Positions 48,111 through 59,025 of a DNA stretch of 64,000 nt are shown here, piece after piece. A model generated the notes under the pieces. That model saw only the letters and a program-made list of their open reading frames with translations. It was not told the origin of the DNA and did not search any database. The stretch lies in contig JAYXKI010000001.1 in NCBI GenBank assembly GCA_037892935.1, forward strand, positions 1,860,001 through 1,924,000. Reading direction: 5' to 3'. The DNA is from Phlebopus portentosus (lineage: Eukaryota; Basidiomycota; Agaricomycetes; Boletales; Boletinellaceae). How positions within the stretch are numbered: position 1 is the stretch's first letter; each line of letters begins with the position of its first letter. Both the position numbers and the translations under genes were made by a program.

Positions 48111-50566
48111 GTCGGTCTCTCTTCCTCATTCAACTCCGTTTGTGCTTTTCGAATCTTCTCAATCAACACGTCTCTTGACGTCTCTACCGCTCCTCTGACC
48201 AGCCATTCATCTCTGATGAACGTGACGTCCTCATTATCCCATTCGCCCTTGTTGTAGTCCGCCCAACGCGACAATATGTCAGCCTTGCCCAACGTCTTCC
48301 CTGGCTTGTGTACTAACGTGAAGTCGAATTCGGCTAAATCGAGTCGCCAACGAGCTTGTCGACGATTCAACTTTTGAGGCGATCAGAAATACGTCAAGTT
48401 TGCGTGATCGGTCCATACTTCGAAAGGTCTCTTGGCTCCTTGGAGGTATTGTTGCCATTCCTTAAGAGCTTGAACGATTGCGAGCATCTCTTTGTCATAG
48501 ATCTTGTAATTTCATTCGGCCTCCAAGAAGGTCGACGATCGATAGGCTATCACCTTCCACTTGTCATCTTGTTTCTGAAGGAGCACTCCTCCAGATGCAA
48601 AGTCCGACACATCTGCTTCGACCCGGAAAGGACCCTCCTCATTCGGGATGGCTAGAACCGGGGGACTACTCAACCGACCCTTCAACTCTTCAAATGCTCA
48701 TTGTTCCTCCTCTCCCCACTTCCATTCCACCTTACCCGTCAGCATTGTCAGGGGTTTAACAACAGAGCTATAGTCCTTTACGAATTGTCGCAACCAATTC
48801 CCTAGTCCCAGGAATTGTTGCAGTTTGTGAACGTTTTGCGGGATTGGCCACTCCTGAACCGCTGTTGTCTTTTTCAGGTCCATTCGAACCTTGCCATTAC
48901 CGATGATGTGTCCGAGATACTTAACTGTATCAACCTCGAACTCACATTTCTGCGGCTTCAGGAAAAGTCTGTTTTGACGCAGGATTTCAAAGACTCGTTT
49001 GGTGCATTGGCGATGTTCCTCCAAATCATTCGAGAAAATGAGGATGTTGTCGAGGTAAATGATGACGATACCCTCATGGATCATTTCTCGAAAGATATCA
49101 TTCATGAAACCTTGGAATGTCACTGGCACATTGCATAATCCGAAAAACATGACCGTTGGTTCAAATAAGCCTAAATTCGTCCTAAACGCCGCCTTCCATT
49201 CATCGCCCTCTCAAATCTGAATGTTGTAGTATCCCCAGCGAACGTCGAGCTTCGTGATGTATTTCGCATCCTTGACCTTATCGATGAGCTCATTTATCAA
49301 TGGCAATGGGTATTTGTTCTTAACCGTTCCTTCGTTAAGCTTTCGATAGTCTTGGATTGCTCGTAAGCTCCCATCTTCCTTCTTAATAAAGAAGAACGGA
49401 GATGCCATTGGGGATTTCGACTGTCGGATGTGTCCAGATGCTAGGTTCTCTTCGATGAATTCCTTCATTGCCTCTTGTTCCTTCGGCGACAATGGGTAAA
49501 CCTTGCAATCGCTAGGCTTAAAATCTGGTTTCAAATCAATAGCATGGTCCCACGTTCGATGGTTTGGTAGGTGTTCAAACGATTCTTCACTAAAAACGTC
49601 TGCATATTCTTCCAGATAAGGTGGCCACTTCGCTGCCTCCTTCATCCGCACATTCCTCACAAATTCTTCGTCTATCTCCTCGCTCGGTAGTGACAACCCA
49701 CATTTGTCAGGGCAACGCGTGAACTTGACTGTTCCCATCCTCCAGTCGATCTCAGGATTGTGCTTCGTCAACCAGTCATGTCCGAGGAAGATGTTGCTTG
49801 ATGCTAAGGATGTCACCGCCAGTCGTATCTCCTCTTCATGTTTCCCAAAGAACATTTGTACGACTACATATTCCTTGATCAATCCCACCTCATTGCTTGT
49901 TCCATCAGCATTGAAGACTGGTCTAGGCCGAATGTACCTTTGGGTGGGGAAACCGTATTGTTTGACAAAACCCTCATCGATACATGAACCCGTGCATCCC
50001 GAGTCGATTAGCACATGAGCATCGATGAAGTTTTCCTCTTCAAGTAGAGGGTTTGACAAATCTACTTCATCATCGCCCGCTATCTTTGGGTGTACGATGC
50101 TAATGAAGGCGTCCAACTCTTTTCCTCCCGCCCTCCTGACGAATTGATCTGCGTCCACTATGCCCTCGTGCCATACCTCAGCCGCGCATCTGCCAACCAC
50201 ATCCCATACTGCTTCAGTATCGTTCGCCTGAGCAACAACGTCCTTGCGGTAAGGTGCTTCCACCTCAACCTTATTTTTTATAGCGGTTTGATTCCGCTCT
50301 TCCACACTAAGCTCATTTGAATTGCCTGCTTGCGCATTCACTTTTCTAACCAACAAATCTGTGTAGACGTCGAAGTCATCGTCGTCCACTTCAGGTTCGT
50401 CAGGTATTACGTCGGTAAGGAGTTTTCGAAGGGTGAAACAGTCACTGATATTCGCATCTTGGTATTGTACAACAGGACAATTATATTTTAACGAGTCCGA
50501 CGAAAAGAATCCTTTAGGTGATCGACCAGTCATTCCGATGTCTACATCTGGTCTTCCAGAAAACCC
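48111..50566 (-). pseudogene. Element A pol fragment: protease, reverse transcriptase, RNase H
   Basis: From the frameshift heptamer (50,566-50,560) the frame gives a protease ([20 protein letters not shown]) and a full reverse transcriptase ([60 protein letters not shown]). The active site is IIYLDNILIFS, with Asn in place of the second Asp of Y-x-D-D. RNase H follows and the fragment ends where B is inserted. Nonsense codons occur at 49,211, 48,698, near 48,510 and near 48,385. Most are explained by CGA to TGA when compared with element B. Confidence 0.88.
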
Positions 50567-51671
50567 TCGCCGTCCACGAGTTCTTCCAGCTCAGTCGGTA
50601 TTGCTCACACATTGATGTTGTTGACCTCTTCGAAGGAGGATTCCTTCACTTGGCCGAGTTCCTCAAAGAGCGCCTTTCTGTCTGCTGAAACAAAGGCTGC
50701 AATGATTGCGCGTATCGCTTTACGGCCTCGGGGGCATTCCCGGATGTAGTGGCCCACTTGGCCACATTTATAGCAAGCGCGCGTGCGACGCGCCTGATTC
50801 ATCATCACCTCCATTGGCTGACCTAGGCCTCCGTATGTTACTCCAGTCGTATCATGACGATCTTGGGCGGGAGGGATGAAAGGGCGAGTCGCTTGTTGAG
50901 GTGGCACCAGATGTCTTAGTGGCGGTGGCGCTGGTTTCATCACTGTTGAGCCGACCGTCTTCCTCCTACGCTCGGCCATTAGATCCCTGATCTGACGCTC
51001 GACCCTGTCGACCTTGACCGCAGCCTTCTTGAATTCCTCATACGTTGTCGGCTCATTGGGTAGGCGCATGATACCTTCAACCACCTTTGGGTTTAGTGCT
51101 CGTTTCAAGCGACTCATCAGCCATTCATCATGAGCCTCGGTGGCCAGTCCAGCGTCAACTCGACAGATGTCAAACTTATTGAAGAACTCATCGGTGTTGA
51201 GGTCCCCTTGGTACATCGCGTTGAGCCTTTCGAAGGCCTTCTGGGAACGAGCCGGATCATCAAATGAGGTGTCAAGTTTCTTTAAGAAAGCATCCCAAGT
51301 GTCCTTGAATGCTATCCTACCCTGTTCGTCAATTGCGCCACTCATGTAGCTTTCCGCCCAGCTCGCAGCAGTACCGCTCTTCATATACGACAGAGCGAAC
51401 ATGATCTTTGCTTTGCTCGTCCTAAACTCTGACTCCGACGCATAAACATACAGGTGCAGCTCTCGTTTGAAGTCGACATATCCGTGTTCACCATCGAAGT
51501 CTCGGGGCTTGGCGACATGGACCTTGTTCGTCTTCGATCCTTGGCTCGTTCCTTCTCCTGCCGCTTGGAGTGCTAGCGCGATTGCCGTAGCAAGGTCCGT
51601 TATTGACTCTTTCGACAATGACATCTCTTGTTCTTCTTCTTCGTCTTCTTCCTCTTCGTCTGTTGGTACGA
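50542..51671 (-). pseudogene. Element A gag, C-terminal part
   Basis: The frame starts at the insertion point of C ([20 protein letters not shown]) and runs through the gag capsid-like domain to an intact zinc knuckle ([14 protein letters not shown]). A TGA at about 50,605 replaces the CGA of element B (NINV-R-A). The original gag stop (TAG, 50,544-50,542) follows the GGGTTTT heptamer. The N-terminal part of the same gag is at 63,139-63,464. Confidence 0.88.
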
Positions 51672-53279
51672 TGATACTCCTGTGGACGTTCTGATGCCGG
51701 ACAGGGAGTGTATAGTTCGAGGGGCTGCCCTAGAATACCTTCAAACAGTCAGCAGAGAATTACACCCGTGCTAAGGGCACGAAGGAGTGGAGGGAAAAAG
51801 GGATAGACAATGGAAGGGTTTGGTGAGAACCGGGGATATGAGGGAAGCGCTCGAGGAGGAATTCCGAGAGTGAACTTCTTCCAAGATCGACGGTGGCGGT
51901 GCGAAGGCTAAATCGACTCTCCGGCTCAGCTGCGAGCTCTGGACTAAAGCCGACTAACCCAAGGCACAAGAACTAAATTAACTAAGCTACGCTAGTCGAA
52001 CCACCAACCCGAACGTGACTAATCGACTGTGCTAACACACTGGTAAGCGACTGTAGCCGATCTCACTCGTAGTCTAAAGTGTCGGAACGCAGCGTAACGA
52101 TTCGAAACGCGATTCGATGGACGAAGGACAATTGCTGAGTGTGTCGAAATGTGATGCGAGGGATGGAGGTGCGAAACGATGACGGAAGGGGACTGAGAGA
52201 ATTGAAGGATATGTGTGGGACGATGGAACCGACCGTTTCCGATCGAAACGATGCGGAATAGCACCGGGCTGGTCTTGAGGAAGCGGAGAGTGGAAAGTCA
52301 AGAGGAAAGGGGTGATATGGTGTCCTTTCCCAACGACAATGGAAAGGAGAAGGTGTTGCGAGACCAAATGCGAGCGGCACGCGGAGTAACTGAGTTACGA
52401 GCGAAACCGGGCGAAACGGTTCGGAACACGTAAGGAGGTTTCGGTTTGGGTGAGAGAAATAAGAGGAGCCTTTGTACGATCACAGCGAACTATACGAACG
52501 TACGAACGGCTCTGCTGCGAAGAGAGATCACCGATCGACTGTACAGAACACGAAATATCATATATTAGACTATAGAGACGAGAGAGTCCACTATGAACAA
52601 GTAGACTAGAGGTCGAGAGGCTTTGAGACGATGTCAGAACTGTAAGCTAAGCTCCCACTCAGCTCCGACTAAGCTGTCCTTCTACTACGAGAGTCGTGCT
52701 ATATTTATACTAATCGTCCAAGACTGAGCCTCCCAGCGGTCAGAGAACCTACGTCATAAAGAAAAGGGAACGCATATCGCTATCTACAAAGGAGAGGAGC
52801 GCATAGGAATGGTTTAAGGGACACATAGGTCAAAAGAAACAATACTAAGCATGTCTGGAACGAGAGCATAATGGATTAAAGGGGATGCATATAGAAAGGT
52901 CAGAATATGTGCGGAACCTTCGGAACCGGGTCTCTTTGAGCGGAACGAAGCGGAACTCGGGGAAACGACTCGGAAGGGCTCTGGCTAGCCTGACAAAGTA
53001 AGTCTGCGATGTTTAACAAAGGAGAGGGACTGAGGACGAGGTTGCAGGGTCAAATCTCTTTGTCTGGAATGCGGATCCGAGGTCCGGAGACTTGTGATCG
53101 ACGCGTGCAAACTCGATGCCGTGATTCTCCCGTCTTGATGGCCGATCAAAGAACGGTGCACGTGCCATCTGGACTATGGCGTTCTTGCTAAGTCTACTCG
53201 TTCGAGCGAAACCAGTCGGAACACTGCGGAACTGGTCGTAACGACTCCGTACGTTCCCAAGCTTCAGACTTACTCTTCA
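51672..53279 (-). repeat. 3' LTR of element C
   Basis: 1,608 bp, nearly identical to 61,511-63,138. The small ORFs inside it recur in the other LTR because they are LTR sequence, not genes. Confidence 0.92.
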
Positions 53280-53407
53280 TCTCCCGGGTTCATGAAATAG
53301 TGACCGTCCGCGGTCACTCCCATCTCAATCCGACGCGTGGGAGTTTTGAAGCATAACGCGTCGCGTCCAAATTTTCTTCCGCTGTCATCTCTTCTTCATT
53401 CTCCAAT

Positions 53408-55130
53408 ATGTTCACTTCCGAAGAAATCGTCGCGCTCTTGGGACCCATCAACTCCGATGACGACTGGAAGGCAGCGGTCGCGAAATTCGAGGCAGACGTC
53501 GCCTTGGCCAGGTCGGCAATGGATGAACTAGACCATGGCGTCACGACGGTAATTCTGCCGAATAAGACAAAACCGGTCGAATGGATCGCGCCTACAGGTT
53601 CGATGACGGTTCGGTGGTTGACGAATCTGGTGATGGAATCTTTGATGGATGGGTGGAAGGCAACCACGGTGCATGAACCACGCACTCTAATCAAGAATTT
53701 TTGTTAACGAAATTCGACAGGCACGGAAGGAAGCGTTGGAGCAAGTCCGTCCCAAAGGAACGAAAGAAGTCTGGTCGGAGATGGCGTACTCCAACTACTG
53801 CGACACGGATGCTCTCCTACGGACGCTGTACTACGATCGACGGGAATTTTACGCCAGGATGGAGACCAAACGACGAGCTTTCTTCTGCAGACGCAGGGTT
53901 CCATTCCATCCTGCCTCGTTCGATTCAATTCGTGGGTTCTTCTTGGGCGAATCGTTCCCTCCAATGTTCCCGAAACCGCGCCCTGACATCGAAAAGGCTC
54001 TCGAGAACGTGAGAATGGAGAGCTCCAAGTTCCAACAAACGGCGAGGTTCACCGGCAACACGGACTACACGCGAGACGAAGCTGTCCGGAGTCACGTAGG
54101 TACTTCTTCTTGTCTATCATTTCCATCTAATCCTTCCTACAGCAAGCGTTCGAATATTGGGAGGATATCGAGCAACGACACCTTTGTGCAGGGCACATCC
54201 TTCGCATCGACAGGGTGAAATTGAGAACGGTCCGGCTCCTCTGGGAATACTACGGCTATTCCATCCTTCGTCGTCGGCTCTATCAACTCGTTCGTGCTCA
54301 GGAATCCGAAACGCAACAACAACAACAGCAACAACAACAATCCCAACAAGTGCTGTCTGAACCTTTCTCTCAACCGCAACAACAACAGCAGCAACAACCA
54401 ATGCTGCCTGAACCATTTCCTCCGCAACAACAACAACAATAGCGGTACTGCTGCTGTTCCGCGCGAAACTGTCGAAACGCAAGCGAGACGCGTTTCTCCG
54501 GCACGACGAGCGTCGTCTCAACCTGAGGCTGGTCCTTCTAGGATTCCGGCTAATGGTGGTGGTTCTGGAGGTGACGACAACGATAATGACGACGACGACG
54601 ACGACGACGACGATGATGGTGACGAACGATTGGGCGATGGGTGCGTTCGTCATCGGGTTCCGTGCGACCAGTGCCAGAAGCGTGGCCGTGATTGCGTGGG
54701 TCTTCCGCAGAGGACCTGCGCTCCGTGCTTGAAGCAGGCGAAGGGCTGTAGTCTAGCCACGAAGGGCAGGGCTGTAGCCACAAAGCGTAAGGCAGCTCGG
54801 AAGGTGCGCGATCGGGAAGCAAAACGCCGGAAAGTCACGGCTCTGGCGGCCAGATCTGTGGGTGGTCGCATCGAGCATGAGGCTCTGCAGCGGGAGGTCG
54901 GGGAATCCGAGCTGCAGTTCGTGCTGGTGCAGATGGATCACTGGGACAAGGTCCTGTCCCGGATGCTGAACGAATTCAGCGTCCTCGTGGCGCAGGCGCA
55001 CGCGGATCGTCGTCTGCTGCTCGAGTTGGCTGGGGTGAAGACGGGGGAAGGTGAAGACGAGGAAGAGGAAGATAGAGGGGAAGTGGAGAGGGTTCGTCAG
55101 TCGAAGGGGAAAGGTAGGGCTCGGGAATAG
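53408..55130 (+). pseudogene. Accessory ORF of element C on the opposite strand: Zn2Cys6-like, polyQ, coiled-coil protein
   Basis: Starts MFTSEEIVALLGPINSDDDW and includes a 47-bp spliceosomal-type intron (54,096-54,142, gtaggt...ctacag) joining AVRSH to QAFEYWEDIEQRHL. That intron only makes sense for transcription from the plus strand, opposite to gag-pol. Later come polyglutamine tracts, an Asp-rich run, then CDQCQKRGRDC with CAPCLKQAKGC, that is C-x2-C-x6-C-x7-C-x2-C-x6-C. This is the spacing of fungal Zn2Cys6 DNA-binding clusters. Basic residues (ATKRKAARKVRDREAKRRK), a helical segment that could be a coiled coil and an acidic C-terminus follow. Two frame breaks exist: one extra T in a T-run near 53,700 and a shift inside the CAA repeat near 54,435. 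Either real decay or assembly error in simple repeats could explain them. No known retroelement protein was recognised here. Confidence 0.72.
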
Positions 55131-55588
55131 AGTATAATCATCGCGTATGCTCTATGTCCTGGTCGGACTTTTGTAAAATAGAAAAAGAAAAGGACAAAAG
55201 AAAAAGAAAAATAACTTGTACTGTACATAGTTGTTTTTATAGTTAATTTATACGATTTTGTTTTGGTTTTTGTGAATTTTCGTGTGATCGAGCGAGACTG
55301 AGTGATGACTAGAAGAATAGATCAAAGAATTCAAGGAATAGGATGAAAGGAAACTGATACGTAGTGAATTGAGGCGTTTCGCCGTCGTTCCGCTGTTTTG
55401 AACGGCGAAACCGTGCGAAACTGCGTATTAAGTAAAAGTACACGCGTTAGATCCTATTGTGGATCACGCTAGCAGAAACGAAACTATAGAAGGAGATTTG
55501 GAAGATTAGAATTGATCAGAGGAGAGAGAGAGAATCGGAAATAAGTAAGGAGCATATATGAAGGGAAATGAATGATTTAATCGGAATT
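55131..55588. other. Convergent gap inside element C
   Basis: About 460 A-rich bases between the end of the plus-strand accessory ORF and the end of the minus-strand pol. Probably the 3' UTR of the accessory gene. No other feature. Confidence 0.5.
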
Positions 55589-58500
55589 TTAGGACTCATC
55601 GTCAGGGAATTTCTCTGGCGAATCTTCTATTTTGGGTATGTCATCATCTTCGTCCGATCCAATGAGCTTGGTCACCGGAACAGTCAAATGCGAACGCGGG
55701 AAGTACGGAACCAGGCGAAACGCTGCTATTCGGAGTTTCGAAACCGCTCCATCGAGTTCGGCGACGATATACGAACCGCCTTGGGTGCGTCGAACTACCA
55801 CGTAGGGGCCTAAATAGCGGGGTTTCGTTTTACGATTGAGTTCCATCTTGACACGCGTGTTTCGCAAGAGTACGAGGCTTCCTGGCTAAAAGTCGTAGTC
55901 CTTGATTCTATGCTTCTCCACCTCGGCAAACTGCTTCGCGTATGCATGCCTTGCATTCATGACGAGTTTCGCAACGCGATCCAACTCTTCTGGACGCTTC
56001 TGGAGTTGTTTCGCACGTATTACGATGAGTTCCGACGTCGTAATTGGCGAATCGAGCGGCGGTGCTAGGTATGTTGCTTCTGCGAGGTCGAAGGGCAAAA
56101 CCGCTTCGACTCCATGGGCCATGTAATACGGGGACATTCCTGTCGCTCTGTTGATCGTGATTCTTTCTGCCCAAAATACCGAGTCAGCGTGATCACTCCA
56201 ACGCTTGTCATTACCGTCTGCAGCTTTAATCAAGGCTTCCTGTACGTCGAAATGTCTGCATTCGACTAATCCATTTGCGCGTGAGTTGTATGACGAAATC
56301 CGAATGTGGTTGATGTGATACCGCGTCTTCAAGTAATCTAGCGCGGCGACGAATGGTGTGCCGTTATCTGTAACGATTTCGGGGCATGCTCCATATCGAC
56401 ACAAAAGGTTCTGAAAGATAAACTGGCCTACGGTCTTACCAGTTTCTTCTCGAAGAAGTCTAAATTCGGGATACGCGGTTAACGAACAACGCGCATGCAC
56501 GATATACCGGAATCCACTCGATTTCGGCATAACCTTCAAGTCAATATGGATGCGTTGAAACAGAGGGGCTACCTCCGGTACGTTCGGTGGGATAAGAATA
56601 TTCTTCGTCTGGCGTATCTGGCACTCATGACAGGTGCGCACGAAATACTTCACGTCCTGTCCTAAGGACGGCCACCAAAATCTCTCCAGCAGTCGCATTC
56701 GAGTGCAGAAAATTCCTTTGTGTCCTAGATCGTCGTGAGCTTGCTTGACTAGGTCCCACCTGCGTTTCGCTTCTATTACGACTTGGTGCCAGCCGTTCCG
56801 CGCCTTTCTCCACAGACGGCCTCCCTTCACGAAGAAGTCAGCTGCGTACCTGATTAGCTTCGCATAGCCACTATCGCTAAGATTGTCTGGGCGTGTGAGA
56901 TGCGTGATTAGCTTCGTGACGTCATCTAAACGGCTATCCTTCCTTCTCGTGGATTCCGTAGAAGGAAACAGGTTTCCGGTCGCTGTTTCGCTAGGTGTTC
57001 CGCTCTGTTGCGCTACTTGGTATGTCGAAACCGGCTCTTCTATCGCAAATCCGTACGTTTCGTCTACCCAGTCTTCGTACGTTTCATCAGGAGGGGGGTC
57101 TTCTTCAGCTGCTCTTCGTCTGGATAATCCATCGGTACATCGGAAATCGGCTGCTGGGATGTGTCTGAGCTTGAAACTGAAGAGAAGGATACCTGCGATC
57201 CATCTGTTAATGGTTGCATTGGGCTGCAGGTCGGGATTGTTGATCATCCCCTTGATGTATGCTGCGTCCATTTCGACTACTAGATTCTGGACTCCAATGA
57301 GATACAGTCGCATCGCGTGCAATGCTCGAAATAAGCCGTATAACTCGATTTTCGGCTGTGAATACGATGCCTGGGTCTGATTCCAGTTAATAGAGCCGAA
57401 ACGATTGATCCTTCGCCTTCCATCCAAGTGCTCTTGTCCTAAATACCAACCAACTCCAATAATAGACGAGTCTACCGCCAATATTACTTCGTTGTCTGAC
57501 ACGTAGTCGATTGCGCACAGCGCCGGGCAAATAATAACGGCTTGCTTTAGTTCGTCCATTGCGTTCTGTTCTTCGTCTGTCCACGCGAAAATCTGGTTCT
57601 TCCTCGTCATGCGGTACAACGGGCGAGCGAGTTTCGAATAATCCTTGACGAAAATTCGAAGGACTCCTACCGTTCCCAGAAATCCTCTGACTTCCGTCAG
57701 CGTTCTACATGGCGGCCAATCTCGTATCTTCTGCACTTTCGAATCGTCTGGCTCGCGTCCTGGTACGTTAACTTGTGTCCAACGAATACCGCTGACTCCA
57801 CACACGGCACCAACTTCTTCCCTGAAAACGTTCCACCTACCGCCTTCATTCGCTGCAAAATCCTGTTCACATCGCATATATGCTCATACACAAAACGACG
57901 AATCTCGGAGTTTCCCGGTATGGTCTCGTACGAACCGTCTGGTAACTCGTATCGCGATTTCGGACCTAAACCGGGCGCATCGTCTGCGAAAGGGTTCGTA
58001 ACGTGCGGAATCTCGTCCTGAAGGATAAAGGCCACGTCGTTATGCATAATCTGCAATGAATTGGTGTATCCCATTGGTAGAACCATCATTCGAAATGTTC
58101 CCAAGGGTGTCTGGAACGTAGTAAGATCTCGAGATTGTTCGTCCAGCTTTCTTTGGTCGAATGCCACGAATAAATCCAACTCCGTGTAACAAGCTCATCC
58201 ACCACTGCTCTCCGCGATCGTTTCGACGTTTGGTGGTACTGCCGAGTCCTTGACCGTAACCGCATTAAGATCCTGCAAGTCGATAATGGATCGTAACGTT
58301 TCCTTGTCTTTCTTTACCAAGCAAAACCATCTAGATCGATACAACGAATTCGACGGTTCAATAACCCCGTTGCGAATCTTCTCTCGAATAAGCTCGAGGG
58401 CCTTGTCATGAATTCCCGGGGGAATTGGAATGCTCTTGTGCTGCCACGGTATATGCGGTATCGTGGGAATGCGTATCGGGTCGAAATACGTCGGATCGAG

Positions 58501-59025
58501 TGTTCCGCGTTCGGATTCGGTCCATGCTAACACTTCTCCCTGCAACATAATCAGATTCTTCACTAATAACCTCTCCGCCGGCCACAGAAAGGTATTCTCG
58601 TCGATCTTCAGTGCTTCCATCCTTTCGGTGGTTACACGACCCGTGGGTTCGAACGGCTTCGGTACAATTGGCATCTCGGGCATCCCTCTCAACGGATCCG
58701 GATGCTGCCTTCGTACGATCCTGTATTCTTCTGGAAGGACTCCCAGGATCGGCCTGACTTTCTGCGCTACTCGTTTGTAAGCCATTACCGCCGCGTCTTC
58801 TTCTTCTGGGGTTTCTAAAACACATGAGCGATAAGACCGTTCTTCTTTGTCAGTAGTATAGCAATTTTTGTTTAATAAATAAGGCAATCGTTGGTTGAAA
58901 AGAGATGGGATCATGTGTGAAATAAATTCAAAATCATAGGAAAATACCTGAACCGGTAATTGGTTACTACCATTCTCGTCTCGCCGATTTCTCTCAATCA
59001 GTTCCTCGACGCTTGTGGAAAACCC
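55589..59025 (-). pseudogene. Element C pol: reverse transcriptase, RNase H, integrase
   Basis: From the -1 frame at the heptamer the frame reads EGFSTSVEELIERNRRDE and continues to an RT (SRWFCLVKKDKETLRSIIDL, MVLPMGYTNSLQIMHNDVAF, active site NPFADDAPGLG with F-x-D-D intact). RNase H (AVDSSIIGVGWYLGQEHLDG), the integrase zinc region (GHKGIFCTRMRLLERFWWPS with CHECQIRQTK) and the D-D-E core (IHIDLKVMP, IVTDNGTPFV, SRANGLVECRHFDV) follow. No chromodomain was found after KTKPRYLGPYVVVRRTQGGS. Damage: TGA at 58,197-58,195 in place of the usual Arg (GG-R-ACY), a frameshift near 57,765, and TAG at 55,889-55,887 where Gln is expected (DF-Q-PGSL). Confidence 0.88.

Noticed and set aside
51760..52380. 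Several 60-105 residue minus-strand ORFs, repeated at 61,599-62,219
   Set aside because: They recur because both are LTRs of element C. No protein feature is present.
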